Origin: Petrosia ficiformis
Lineage: Eukaryota; Porifera; Demospongiae; Haplosclerida; Petrosiidae
Assembly: GCA_947044365.1 (NCBI GenBank)
Contig: OX345637.1
Coordinates: forward strand, 12,551,076-12,615,075
Direction of reading: 5' to 3'
DNA length: 64,000 nucleotides
Numbering within the stretch: the stretch's first letter is position 1; each line of letters opens with the position of its first letter. This document shows positions 36,156-48,604 of this stretch, in pieces. The position numbers were made by a program, and so were the translations under genes. The notes beneath the pieces are model-generated. The model was not told the origin of the DNA, made no database searches, and was given only the letters and a program-made list of their open reading frames with translations.

Positions 36156-38862
36156 TCAATAAAATCTGTCAGGAGGATGTCGAACTCTTGAAGGATAATG
36201 AATATTTGAAGGACGAGTATTAGTATCAATCTGTGTAGAAATCAACTCAAATGATCCTTCATCTTCAATACTACTTTCATCAACGGTCATTTCAACAGCG
36301 GTTTCCTCGACAACTGACTCGGAAACAATGGGTAACTCTTTATGTACAGGTTCTGGGACTTGTTTTCGTAACTGTACTTGATCAATATGGCATTTATGTT
36401 TAAGGCCATTATCTAACTTCACCAACATTGAAACTGGAGAATGCTTTTCTACCACACTACCAGGCTCCCAGTTAATCACATTACCATGATGCACCTTTAC
36501 TACGACAGAATCTCCCACTTCAATCAATATGTCTTTAGAATGACTATCATGAACCTGTTTCTGAGATTCTTGTTTCTTCCTAACTGTGTCACTCATATCA
36601 GGTTTCAGAATATCCAAGACAGTCTTTGGACGACGACCATATAAAAGTACACTTGGAGGAACACCTGTAACGGAATGAGGTGTAGTCCTATAGCTTAACA
36701 AGAAACTTGCTAACTTGTGTTGAGAAGATCTTGGATCATCCCTCCCAACCAAAATGGCTTTCTTTAGAGTTTGTACAAAACGTTCAGCTGCACCATTTGT
36801 AGCAGGATGATATGGAGCAGTACGAGTATGTTTAATACCACTACGACGAAGAAATTGTGTAAATTCTTCAGATGTGAATTGAGGACCATTATCTGATACA
36901 AGATGATCAGGCAATCCATGAGCTGCAAACACAGTACGTAATACATCAATTGTTTTGGAGGATGTGGTAGATGACATTTCGAAAACTTCTGGATATTTGG
37001 AATGTGCATCAATGATAATAAGGTAAGTTTTTCCAAATAATGGACCTGCAAAGTCTATATGGATACGAGACCAAGGTTTAGACGGCCATAACCAGGGGTT
37101 TAAAGGAGATTTTAGGTGAGGACCTTTAACAGACAAACATGGTAAACAGGCTTTGACTAATGTATCAATGTCATTGTCAATAGTAGGCCACCAAACAGAG
37201 CTTCTTGCAAGAGCCTTCATGTGACAAATACCTGGATGGTCAGTATGCAATTCAGATAAAACTTTACTTTGATATTTACTGGGAACAATAACTTTAATAC
37301 CCCACATCAGAAAACTTTCAGTTCACAGCTGCAATTGCTAAAAGGCTTTAAAACATCAGGAACCTCCTTTGGCCAACCTTTGTATACATAGTGTAACACC
37401 TGAGATAACAGTGGGTCTGTCTCTGTGGCTAGGGATATCTGTTTATCAGTTACAGGCAAGGGTTCTAATTGACCAAGGTTAAACAAACAGTCATAGTAGG
37501 TAGACAGAAAGGCAATTGGTTGAGCAGGCTGAGTACAGTTAGAAATAGGCAACCTTGATAGGGCATCAGCATTAGCATGAAGGTTTGTGGGTCTATAACA
37601 AATATTGTAAGTGTAAGCTGCTAGAAGAAGAGCCCAATGCTGCATTCTAGCTGCAGATAATGGTGGAATAGCTTTAGAGGGGTTGAAAATAGCTACCAGA
37701 GGCTTATGATCCGTAAGTAATGTAAAATGACGAGCATACAGGTATTGGTGAAATTTTTGAATGCCAAAAACTATAGACAGTGCCTCTTTTTCGATTTGTG
37801 AGTATTTCTGTTCAGCAGTGGTGAGAGTTCTAGAGGCATATGCAATTGGCCTTTCATCACCATTCTCAAAGATATGAAATATTACAGCACCAACCCCATA
37901 AGGTGATGCATCTGTAGCCAGTTGCAAAGGAAGTTTGGGGTTGTAGTGTACAAGTAACTGATTGGATACAAGCTTCTGCTTAACTTGTGCAAATGCATTG
38001 TCACAATGTTTACCCCAATGTTTACCCCAATTCCATTTAGTATTTGACTTGAGTAACTGATTTAAAGGATGCAATATAGAGGCTAGATTGTTAACAAATT
38101 TACCATAATAATTAATTAATCAGTGAAAAATGAACACTTACTGCGTTTTATAGTGATACCTTCTTTCAGCAATCTCTTGAAAACTTCTTCCAAGCTGCTA
38201 AGGTGCTGTTCATATGAGCTTCCTGAGACGAGAATGTCATCAATGTAACAAATAACATTGGGGACTCCTTCCAGTATCGTATCCATTGCACGCTGAAATA
38301 ATGCTGGAGCTGAAGCAACTCCAAATGGGAGTCGATTGTAGTGAAACAACCCACGATGAGTGTTAATTGTGACCAATTTCTTGCTAGGATTATCAAGAGG
38401 CATCTGTTGGTATGCATGCGATAAGTCAATTTCGGAGAAGATTTTTCCTCCTGATAAGGTTGTAAACAAGTCGTCAGGTTTTGGTAAGGGATGTTGGACT
38501 ACTTTCATGCTTGGGTTTACAGTAACTTTGAAGTCACCACAGATTCGTAGTTTGCCATCTCTTTTAGGAACTGCAACAATAGGTGCAGCCCATTCACTAT
38601 AGCTGACCTTAGAAATAATTTTGGCATCTTCCAACCTTTGTAATTCAGGTTCAATGCTATCCCATAAGGCGAAGGGAACTGGGCGGGGACGGAAAAATTT
38701 AGGTTTTGATTCTGGTTGAAGATCCAATTTGGCAGTAAAATTAGTTATGGTACCAAGTTCATCTTTAAATAATTCTGGATATTTATCGAGAAGGGCCTGA
38801 AGGTCTTGATTTTGAGATCGTGTGTGCTTGACTTCAGCCCAGTTAAAGGTTATGTGAGACAT
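36156..38862 (-). pseudogene. gypsy pol: RT, RNase H and integrase (deleted)
   Basis: 38862-38116: RT with the YIDDILVSG catalytic box near 38235 and LPFGVASAPALFQRAM. About 40 residues between the palm and connection are missing; the frame resumes at NYYGKFVNNLASILHPLNQL. A 12-bp tandem duplication gives WGKHWGKH near 38020. 38074-37307: RNase H (ATDASPYGVGAV near 37915, TDHKPL). 37307-36156: integrase with an H-H-C-C zinc finger, then HIDFAGP, SDNGPQF and NGAAERF (D,D,E) and a C-terminal chromatin-binding-like tail. RNase H and integrase are separated by one stop at 37307. Confidence 0.88.
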
Positions 38863-38932
38863 CCAATATACTGATTGCGAGGCTCAGCATCTCATTAAAA
38901 TCAAAACCTTCGTTGCAACTGAATACAGGCAA

Positions 38933-39300
38933 TTTGCAACTTTCTCCAACTTCTGGAGCAATCTAACACTCACCTCAACCTTGCTTACCAATTACTGCAA
39001 GCACAGCATCTACTCAAGTCTGCACGCGAACGCTATTTGTCACTTATTCTCCCAACACCCCTTTCTCTCTCGCTAGAACCAGCTAGAAACCAAGTCTATA
39101 CATCACACAAACATCAACATAACGTTCTACTCTCCTCTCACTTTTTTTTACCCTAAGCTAAGTTTAAAGTAACATCAAAGGGCGGACACTTGAATCAAAG
39201 CACCGCTAGACCACATCCAACAGAGCGTGGGCGTTTTGAACAATAGAATGCTGACATGCCGCCACCACATTGGTATACTCTCGTAATCTACAGTAATTTG
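38933..39300 (+). repeat. copy of the receptor C 5' flank inside the gypsy element
   Basis: About 368 bp highly similar to 42735-43107, the sequence directly before the ATG of receptor C (shared: ACTGCAAGCACAGCATC, TCACTAGAACCAGCTAG with one change, ATCAAAGGGCGGACACTTG, CTCGTAATCTACAGTAATTT). The match ends at GG just before the receptor C ATG. It lies where gypsy protease should be. Confidence 0.8.
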
Positions 39301-39393
39301 GGGTGTGGTACATCCAAGACCCAGCCATTGCAGTGAAATTTAGTAATGTAATAAGTAGGTGTGGTACTTCCTATCTGACAGGATGTTGTAAAA

Positions 39394-40190
39394 TTACAAC
39401 ATTAAAAAACTGAAAGTGTTACGAGGGTCTTTACGAGTGTCCTCCGTACGAATCGAATGATTCACAGACTTTCGACTTTTGCATACCGGAGCAATGTGTC
39501 CAATTTTACCACACGAGTGGCATGTAGCAGTTTTGAAACGGCAACGATCCTGGACGTGCCCAGGCTTTCCACATCGGTAACATGTACGAGTTCGCATTCC
39601 ATTTGGCTTCAAACTGCTGGATGAACTAGGGCGATGCATGGAGTGAACGGCAGTGCTAGTTTTCCAGGGTTTTCCAGCATGCATTGCAGGAGAAGTCTTC
39701 TCTGCACTACTCAAACTCAAGGCTAGTTTAACAGCTTCTTCCATCGACAGTGTCTTCTTAGTGAGAAGTTCTTTCTGTATCGACTCAATATATATACCAC
39801 AAACAAACCAATCTCTGAGTGCATCATCGAGATGTGCCCCAAACTGACAGCTTGCAGCAAGTCGACGTAGCTCTGCCATAAAGTCAGAAATGCTTTCACC
39901 TTTTTTCTGGTCCCGCTTATAGAACAAAAACCTTTCAGCAATGATAATCGGTTCTGGCTCGAAGTGTGCCTTGAGAGTGGCAATTAGGTTGTCGAGTGTT
40001 TGGTCTTTTGGCTGATCTGGAGCATAGTAGTCGCTCAGGAGTGTATAATTCTTAGTACCAATGACGGTGAGAAAAACAGGTTTTTGCTTGGCCGGGACGA
40101 CCGAATTTGCTTCAAAGTACAATTTTAAACATTCAACATACGTAGAGAATCGCTCGTTCTCGAGTTGTCCACTCAGGTTTGTGTCCCCTC
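39394..40190 (-). pseudogene. gypsy gag with two CCHC zinc knuckles, 5' truncated
   Basis: Capsid-type region (YVECLKLYFEAN, then WFVCGIYIESIQKELL) followed by CYRCGKPGHVQDRC and CHSCGKIGHIAPVC. Reading frame is open from about 40183 to a stop at 39394. The start codon and 5' UTR are absent. There is no protease frame after it. Confidence 0.85.
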
Positions 40191-41795
40191 AGACAGCTAG
40201 TCCTACAACAATGTGTCCCAAAGAAAATTGTTCCTATTACCTGTTCACTAAGGACAGCTAATCCTAGGAGTAGTTGTCTACTACTGGATGCCCCTCCTAT
40301 ATACTACACCATAGGCCCACCCTTGTCATCAGTATTAGACACATCGACATCCTAGGCCCACAGACATTTGGTCTTAGACATACGTGTCTGGGGTGCTCAC
40401 CCTTCAACAATAGTATTGGTTGGATTTGGTTTATGCAAGAAGGTAAGTGGCTTATATACTCTTCGTGATTTCATGTGTCTAACAAATTCTGATGGAAGAC
40501 ATCTCCTTCCATGTTAGAACCTGGATTGATAGGATTAATGAGCATAGCAATAAAAAATTCTTCAAATAAATACTCTTGAAAACACTACATGTATTATTTT
40601 TTTCCTTTCAAATGCACTTCTGATCAGTAAACATAAACATCAATAAATATATATTAGTGTACATTTCCTTCTGTAGTTGCATAGATATGAGAACATAGCA
40701 GTGATATGTATGATTGTAATTATATATACAGAGTCGATGTTACACTATACATATTCATGAAGAATATATATATATATACTTACAGATGTTGAAAATGAAA
40801 ACAGTAGTTTTCAAACAAAATGAAAGGTATATTGGGAACAAATTGATGAATGTTTTGATAAACAATACCATTTATATACTTATTGTACGTATTGAAATTA
40901 TTGTATTATTCAAAATGTTTTTTTAAACTATTTGTTTCAATTCTATTTTAAACGATTCAGTGTAATAATTTGTTTGTAAAGTGTTAATCAAACTATTCTC
41001 ATTCTGTTTCATTTACAGTATTTTATATTTACTGTAGGAACTCAAGATATTTATAATCAGTAGCAAAATAGTTTGAGACTTTTTTCTGTATTGTCACTGC
41101 CTTTTATAAATTATTTACAATGATGTTCGAAGTTTATGGAATCAATGGTTTTACAGAGAAAAGTTTCAGAATTCACTTCATCAAAATAATTATATAATTA
41201 CATATATGGCCAATTTCGAAACTATAGACTGCATAAATATTCTATTTCAGATGGCAGTACCTTGAAACAATATTTTTACAAACAAGGAATTCTTCTTCAA
41301 CATCCATAGTAGCAATTCAAAAGTTGATCATAGTGACATAATGTTGTTTTGAGCAAGATTCCAAAATTTTATAATTACACATAATTTTATATTATTATTA
41401 TAAACTATACAATTTGTATCTAGTATGTATTTATTATGAGTACCATAAGCTGTATGAAAATATCTGGTCTATTATAGCTCAGTCTGGCGGCACCCAGATT
41501 GCTCCGCAGCCAGACTAATTTGGAGGGGTAGGGGCCGGGGGATGGATTGTAGTAACGCCCACGCTTTGGTGTAAACCGTGAAGAATTTTATAAGTAGTTA
41601 GAAGGTTGAATCTCTCAAAATTATGTATAATTTCTAATTTCTTAGCCTCTGACAAATCTCTCTGAAGTAGCACTTCGCAATCTCTTCACAGCAATGTACA
41701 AGTAGCAGCTGCCGTTTGTAATGTTGCCTGTTCAAAGTAAAAAAAACTTGCCTAAGCTGTTGGAGGGCCATTGTCAAGTGTAAAGGAAGTGATGC

Positions 41796-41978
41796 ATGTT
41801 GCCTGACTCAGAATTTAGTGATGAACAATCCTCATCTGATTCAGTCTCCGCTGGATCATCACTTTCCTCTGTAACTGCTGAAGACATGCATGTAAGGAAT
41901 ATTACAGTGACTGACACTACTTCTTGTAGGACTGCAGACAGTTGTGTAAGTGAAATAGAGAATAGACATTATCTGTAA
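41796..41978 (+). other. possible orphan exon, Ser-rich
   Basis: Short open frame MLPDSEFSDEQSSSDSVSAG and onward, Ser/Thr/Glu-rich, crossed by a good donor (TGTGTAAGTG near 41943). No homology recognised and no partner exon found. Most likely non-coding or a displaced exon. Confidence 0.15.
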
Positions 41979-42112
41979 GTGAAAGAGAATGATAATTTTT
42001 ATAAATAATCAAAAGACTGACCTTCATTGATGAACAAACTTACACCAGTATTTTTGCAATCTATAAAAAATGTTCACACCATTCAGAAAAAAAAAAACAA
42101 TGGAAACAAGAA

Positions 42113-42368
42113 TAAAAAAACGTTTCCAATAAAAATAAAAGATGTAGAGATGTCAAAACCCAAAAAGTATGCGAACAAGGTTAGGTGGAACCCAAAATTA
42201 AACAAACCACTTCCATATAACCTTACATAAGTACTTAAACCACTATAAAGCAAAATACAAAGAGCTGTACTTATGTAGGGTTATATGGAAGTGGTTTGTT
42301 TAATTTTTGGTTGTTTTTTTTGACATCCCTACCTCTTCTTTCATTTTTATTGGAAACGTTTTTTTATG
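42113..42368. mobile_element. MITE related to the 29969-30265 element
   Basis: Ends AAAAAAACGTTTCCAATA with complement TATTGGAAACGTTTTTTT; inner arms AAATTAAACAAACCACTTCC and ACTTATGTAGGGTTATATGG. A fragment of the same family is at 58298-58390 in pseudogene E. Confidence 0.8.
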
Positions 42369-43108
42369 AAGTATTTAGATTGTGTAACTGAATATTTTTT
42401 CTGACTGAGATGACTATAGTTATATAGCTATGTCAAATTACCTAAAGTAAGAACATAAATTAGCTTTTCTTGGTTTATAGGCACCATTATAGTGACTGCT
42501 GTTGTTCTTTAGAAGGAGGTTCCCAGAACCACCACACGCCCTAGGCCTCGCTACATCACTGCATTCGAGATCTGTTTATTAACTTTATTTGCTGCTCCAG
42601 GAACACGATTTTTAGTCCGAACTGCGCATGCTCAATAATTTCTATAGCTCTTTCAGTTTTGCAACAGAGACATATTCGAAATTATTATAACCACACCCAC
42701 CTTGATCAGGCATATAATGTGTGAGGTGTGGCTTCTTTGCAACTTTCTGGACCTCCTGGAGAAATCTAACACTCACTCAACCTTGCTTACCAATTACTGC
42801 AAGCACAGCATCCACTCAAGTCTGCAAGCGAACGGTATTTTTCACTTATTCTCCCAACATCCCTTTCTCTCTCACTAGAACCAGCTAGAAAGCAAGTCTA
42901 TACATCACACATACATCAACATCCCATTCTGATCTCCTTTTACTTTTTTTTTTTTTTTTTTTAAGTACCTTAAGTTAACTTCAAAGTAACATCAAAGGGC
43001 GGACACTTGAATCAAAGCACCGCCCGACCACATCCCACAAAGCGTGGGCGTTTTTGACCGACATGCCGCCACCACATTGGCATACTCTCGTAATCTACAG
43101 TAATTTGG

Positions 43109-45476
43109 ATGGCGAAGAAACTTGTGATGAATCCTTCAGCTGGAAAAACTTTCTTCTTACTGTTTCTTGCAGCTAATTTGTATTCATGTCAAACTGGATC
43201 CTGTATAGAACCTGTAAAAGAGTTTGAAGATGATAATATTAGTCTGACAGGGCCATGTCCTTCACACACTGATCCTCTCCTGATTCCTGTTGGAGATACT
43301 ATGATGTATGAATGTGAATATCAGTTTCCTAGCGATCAATTTTATGCCCCACTATGGATTATCAGTTTTGTCTCATTTGTAGTAGGAGGCCCTTTACTCC
43401 CAAATATACATTTTATTGCAGTTCCTCCTACCACTTTTCTAAATTTCTCTGTAATAGAAGATAATTTAAATGAAACTATTAATATTCAGTGTGGATTGTG
43501 TCTATTTCTTACTTGTGATCTTTTAAATGTTAGTATTGCTTCTGACATACTGACACTTGTGCCTTTCAGTGAGTCACTTGTTTATTATATATAGGGCAAT
43601 CTATAATCTTTATTTATTTTGGTATACCTATATAGGTTCACCACAGTTGCTCACTCATCATAGAGACAGAGATACAGTATTACTAACCTGGTCTTCTCCA
43701 GTAGTTGCTTCAAACTATCCTGTAGAGTTCCAATATGAAGTGATATTAATAAATAATAATTCACAAGTCATTACATATAATATCACTAACAATACTAGTT
43801 TAAATATTAGTAGAGAAGATATACCTGATGATTATCATGTGTGTAGTCAATATTACTGGAGTATGAGATCAGTAGTAGGAGAGAGAAAGAGTATGATAGT
43901 ACAGGCTAATGAAACATTCTCTATACCTTCAGGTATTATTATATTATGTGTTATAAGAAATATTGAGTTCTAATTATCTCTAGTTCCCATAGTTACAAGT
44001 GGTCTACAAGTCAATATAACAGAATGTATAACTATATTAATACAATTTGTAGTAAGTATATGCATTAGTATACTACTAGTATTATACTATCTCACTTATA
44101 GATTATTTCATGTCAGTCACCAGAAACACTAGAATATGAGGTTCTCATTAGTGGAGATGATGATATTAATATCACAACATCTATTAATTACACTAGTACT
44201 GATGATTTTGAGTACAGTATTCAGGTTACAGCTGATCTTCTACTTGAGATGGATCAATCTCTGGAGGACTTACTAAATGAATCAATTGCTATTAATATTA
44301 CTAATGATATTGGTCATGATGTAACTGAATATCAGATTTTAAGTAAGTGTGTGTATACTCTTGTATAATTGTGTGTTATAATTATTTCGATTATGTATTT
44401 GTTCATTTTTATATTAGATAATGCAGAAATCTTTGGATGCCCCCCTTCTCCTCTGACCTCTCTGTCTTCTTTTAGTCCCTTTCTATCTCCTTCCACTACT
44501 ATGTTATCAAGTTCATTTATTAGTAGTACATTTATAGTATTCAGTTCAGATATGAGGTCAATCACACCATCCACTACGATAGGTTAGATCAATAACTTGT
44601 ATAGAGATGAATATTATACCAGGTTTACTGGTGCATAGGATTGGAAAACCAAATTCAAGCCTGTACTATAATTATAGATAACGATCTAATAATCTGAATA
44701 AACAGGTTGATATGTATTGAAATAAAGAGAATGACACAAATCCAGAAACCAGCTGGGATTTGAACCTAGGACCTTCTGATTACTAGTCAAACCATTAAAC
44801 TAAGTAGTAGACATTGTCTATAAAATGCTCTTCCTCAACCTGGCTCTGGTAGCTCAGTTGATAGAGCATCTACTAGTAATCAGAAGGTCCTACATGGGTT
44901 CAAATCCCAGCTCAGTGGTCCAGATTGTTTCTGGATGTGCATCTCTCTCTTTATTCCAATAGATAACAATCTGTATTAATTTATTACTAGCACAATACAT
45001 AATCAAATAGTAATGTATATAGATGTTATTCGTTATGTGGTTATTAATAAAGAAACATAACATAACTGTTATTATCAGATGTTCATATAATTTCTTATGT
45101 TCATTACAATAAACAGGATCTTCTGATACTAAGAACATATCAGTACTTGTTGTAGTAACAGTTAGTACAGTTATTATAATACTGGTTGGTGTTATAATAG
45201 TGATAACTACTGTGTTATCATGTGTACTAGTAAGAAGAAAGAGACAGGTATATATCAATCATTACAATAGTTTTATAGTGTTTCATTATTCAACAGTTTA
45301 CTGATCCTGACTTGAAAACTAATGAAGCTTATGGTACATGTGGAAATGTTAATACTAATATACAAATCAATGAAGCTTATGGTACTCATAATAACACTAA
45401 TACTACTATACAAGATACAAATATGCCAGTATATGAAGATATGACATCCATTCCTCTTCAGTCTATGGTATGTTAA
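43109..45476 (+). CDS. array receptor C: divergent N-terminal exon on the common body
   Basis: Exons 43109-43568, 43636-43932, 43984-44051, 44102-44342, 44418-44582, 45117-45247, 45297-45476 (last by read-through); about 513 aa. Exon 1 has signal peptide FFLLFLAANLYSCQTGS, then CIEPVKEFEDDNISLTGPCP and the Ig-like C(YECEY)-W(APLWII)-L-C(INIQCGLC) pattern, but is far from A and B. Exons 2-4 and their introns are nearly identical to A and B (a few changes in 380 bp). Exon 5 has an in-frame 6-bp deletion. Tail: NEAYGT twice and VYEDM. The exon 8 acceptor found in A and B (CCACAG) is CCACAAA here, so the tail likely ends SMVC by read-through, losing the VYETV tyrosine. Intron 6 is 49 nt here, against 57 in A and B. 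Confidence 0.8.
44714..44962. mobile_element. head-to-head tRNA-derived SINE pair (foldback)
   Basis: Right arm: GGCTCTGGTAGCTCAGTTGA (A box), CTAGTAATCAGAAGGTCC, GGGTTCAAATCCC (B box). Left arm carries the complement (GGGATTTGAACC, GGACCTTCTGATTACTAG). The anticodon loop reads CTAGTAA (AGT, Thr-like), but the stem lacks one base and the acceptor ends do not pair, so it is not a working tRNA. Outer arms share CCAGAAAC and AATAAAGAGA. Lies in intron 5 of C, where A and B have the Penelope remnant. Confidence 0.7.
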
Positions 45477-45588
45477 TGTTTTACTTCAATGATGTTGATT
45501 TAATTAACTATACAAATTATGTATGTAGTGAAAAGTCCTGAATGATTGTGTAGTGTAATATTCATTGTTTTATGTTTGATTTCACCAT

Positions 45589-45884
45589 AGGGCTGGGACG
45601 ATTAATCGATTAATCAATTGATATTGAAAATTCTTCTGATTATCGATTACAAGTCTCTTATATCGATTATGTTAATTATTTCAGAAGACATACTTTTCAA
45701 GCATGCAACAGCAAATAATGTACATTATGGAAGTGACAGAAAACCTTTTTGATCATCAAATGGGTGGAGTTTCCTGCATTAATTGACTTAATTGGCCTAA
45801 TTACTTCTGCTGATTTTAATCGTTTATCAATCGGTTTGAAGTTAGTGATAATCGATTTCAGAATCTCAGGCGATTCCCAGCCCT
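45589..45884. mobile_element. MITE with AGGGCTGGGACGATTAATCG ends
   Basis: 296 bp, ends AGGGCTGGGACGATTAATCG and the complement CGATTCCCAGCCCT. Rich in ATCGATTA steps. Inserted into the intron 7 hairpin of receptor C. A truncated copy (61634 to about 61835) lies in the corresponding place in E, where its right end and the hairpin are deleted. Confidence 0.8.
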
Positions 45885-45899
45885 AGTTTTTATAATAGC

Positions 45900-48604
45900 C
45901 AATTACCTTCATCAGTGGTATAATGATGAAGGTAGTTGTATAACCACCGAAACATTTGGGTTATTATAAAAACAATTATTGATTGGTGAAAGCAAACACA
46001 GAACAATGGATATACATGTAGTATATTATGTTTTGTTTCCACAAAATGTCTCTCCTGTTTATGAAACAGTTTAGTATTAAGTTTGTGTTATAGTGTATAT
46101 ATTTTCGGTATTTTATGTGCTGTATAATTACTATACATACTTATAATTATTATGATACACACAAGAGCTAGATAGATGAACAAACACACATAAAGACAAA
46201 TAGAAAAGGAACGAAAAAGCAGTATCATTAATTTGAGATATATACACTTTACAATTATAGTATTATTTTTTTTAATAAAAGGATTATATTATTCTCTTGA
46301 AGAAACGCTGTGTTACATCAATGATTGTACTTATTTACTTTGGAGAATGTTTATATACCTTTTGATAACAAATGTTTTTAACGATATAATCTAGATGATC
46401 AGAAATCATCATTAAAGTAAGAAAACTGTCAAGTGGCAAATGTTAATGTACCATCCCAATTTTGTTTGCATGTTTTTTTTGTGGGTGTTTGATATCCCTA
46501 CATGTTATGTCATTTTTACTAAAAAAGGAAATGTTTTTTGTTTTTATAAGCAAATCAAAACTAGTTCTGAAGTTAATGCTACTTTTGAAAAGAGAATGCA
46601 ACTTTTGGTAAACAATACCATTTAAGTATAGATGTACATTGCAAAAATAATGAAGTATCTTTGGTGCGTGGCCTCGCCACTGTAGCTTAAGGATAGGTTG
46701 CAATTGCAACAATTAAATAAATGAGATGCAAGAGAGAAAGTAACAAGCTTAAATTTGAATTTGTTGTTTATATAAAGTTGAAAGTTGGTTGAGAAAGTTT
46801 TTTGTGGCTAGACTGATTTCTGATAAATATAAAAACACATGGAAGATGACTAAGAATGATTCTCCATCAGCTATACTGCTTTGCACTAGTATAATAACTA
46901 TATTACTTACAGTCAAATTACATAATATACTCTTCCAACAAATATTCATTACCTCATTCATTACCAAAATATCTGCCACAACTGTCAGTTACTAAATATA
47001 ATGAATTGTACATTGTTACAACTACAATGAGCAAAAACATTGAACTTACAGTTCAAATATATGTAATTTGAAAGTCAAACAAAAGTTCAATAATAGCAGA
47101 AAGGAAGGTATTGCTCTAAACCATAGATAGTAAACTATCTATGTCTAAACTGACCTCCACGTTTGATCTCACGTGATCACATTGGGTGTGGCTGAGGGTG
47201 TGGGTTATTGCAAGTAAATGGCAGAAACTGGAGAGCTTACAGAGATAGAATGTAGGAGTCTGTAACTTGCTAAAACAATGTCTGTGGCAAATCTCTTTTC
47301 AATACGATTTTGATAAACTTCTTTCTCTACTCTATCAAGTCCTTTAAAGCATCTGGCTAGGATGTGTAGCGAGTTTAGCATTTTCCATTCTAAGTAACTT
47401 TTCATACAGTTTACTTCGTTATAAAAACAACAGAGCAATAGAAGACCATGTTTTTGAACAGATCAGAATGTTTGGCGGCTGTAGGAGGTATGCGTTTGAA
47501 GTTATAACTGTTCAAAGTAAAAAAAAAGTTGGGAAGGAATGAATGAATAACTTGCTAAAACAATGTCTGTGGCAAATCTTTTTTCAATACGATTTTGATA
47601 AACTTCTTTCTCTACTCTATGAAGCCTTTAAATAGACTCGCCCATGCATAGCGCGGCGAGCCCAAAAATTTAGTTGTTAAAATAACTAATTTATTGGTTA
47701 GTACAGTTGCAAGGAATATAATCTAATTGGTTGTGTAGGTTGTCATGACTGGCACGCTCCATAATTATTATAATTATTTTATAAATATTAATTATAACCA
47801 CAAATAACCACAAATATTAATTATAATATTAATTATTACAATATTAATTATAAGCACAAATATTAATTATAACCACAAATGTCTGCTTTCTGAAATCTGA
47901 AATCTGATTTTTTTTTGTGCAAAATGCAGAAATGAGAAGTCAAAAAGAAAATTACTGTTTGGCCACTGTACACCCGTTGATTTGCCCCTGCATGAATGTA
48001 TACTCAGAAAATTTCACATACTGACACATGCCAAATTTCCGCTTTCTTTAGCACCCCCCAAACTAAAAATGTTGTCTACGACCCTGAGATCACCACCAAT
48101 CAAATGACGATCACTACCATTTTATTCACTACACTGTAGTGAAATGTTAGTTTAGTGAACACCACTACCAATCTAGTGATACTTTCTACCATTCAGTAAT
48201 AATGTTGTGAATATCACTACCACTATAATATCGTAAGGCATTGTTTTTATGTCTTGTATAGCATTGTAAATATCCCACTGATCCTAATTGTAACTGCAAG
48301 TTTCCAATTACAAACCTGCAATTGGAAACTTGTAATTACAATTAGGATTATTAATAGTTGAAAGTAGCTTATGATTACTCATGAGAATTAGGATTACAAT
48401 TACAACAAACCTGCTTCGAACACTACAGGATAGTTTCCAGCAACTACATAGGCACTTATATCTGTGATGTATGAGTGAACTAAATTAGCCTTCAAAGTTT
48501 GACACAGAATTCAAACCAGCCACAGGAAGTGCATGTAATTATAAAATTTAAAGAAATCATAACAATTATTTTAAAACACACATCATGTGCACATTTGTGT
48601 AAAA
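45900..48604. other. C-D spacer
   Basis: No gene recognised. 46025-46080 is the relic of receptor exon 8 with the broken acceptor. 46200-46600 is the common array tail. 47262-47343 and 47548-47628 are near-identical direct repeats (GCTAAAACAATGTCTGTGGC, then AATACGATTTTGATAAACTT). 47668-47740 is one end of the TTAAAATAAC MITE. 48290-48345 is a palindrome (CAAACCTGCAATTGGAAACT). Confidence 0.55.

Larger units (their letters stand above)
35881..40190 (-). mobile_element. degraded Ty3/gypsy retrotransposon
   Basis: Order on the minus strand: gag with zinc knuckles, a foreign filler in place of protease, reverse transcriptase, RNase H, integrase, 3' LTR. Gag is truncated at about 40190, where homology stops without an LTR. 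The polymerase has an internal deletion at 38075-38116. It inserted into the PCBD copy and separates it from receptor C. Not autonomous. Confidence 0.85.
40191..43108. other. spacer upstream of receptor C
   Basis: 40190-40450 is moderately GC-rich sequence of unknown origin (repeats of GACAGCTAATCCTA and CTAGGCCCA-like blocks), perhaps another retroelement end. 41110-41250 repeats a block seen at 26260-26360 (GTTCGAAGTTTATGGAAT). 42113-42368 is a MITE. 42735-43107 is the segment shared with the gypsy interior and presumably contains the receptor C promoter. Confidence 0.5.

Noticed and set aside
44842..44923. Functional tRNA-Thr(AGT) gene
   Set aside because: A and B boxes are good, but the anticodon stem lacks a base and the acceptor ends do not pair; the inverted partner shows a SINE-derived foldback.
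47205..47438. 77-codon minus frame (MLCCFYNEVNCMKSYLEWK)
   Set aside because: Overlaps a local direct duplication (47262-47343 and 47548-47628) and has no partner exons or recognisable domain.
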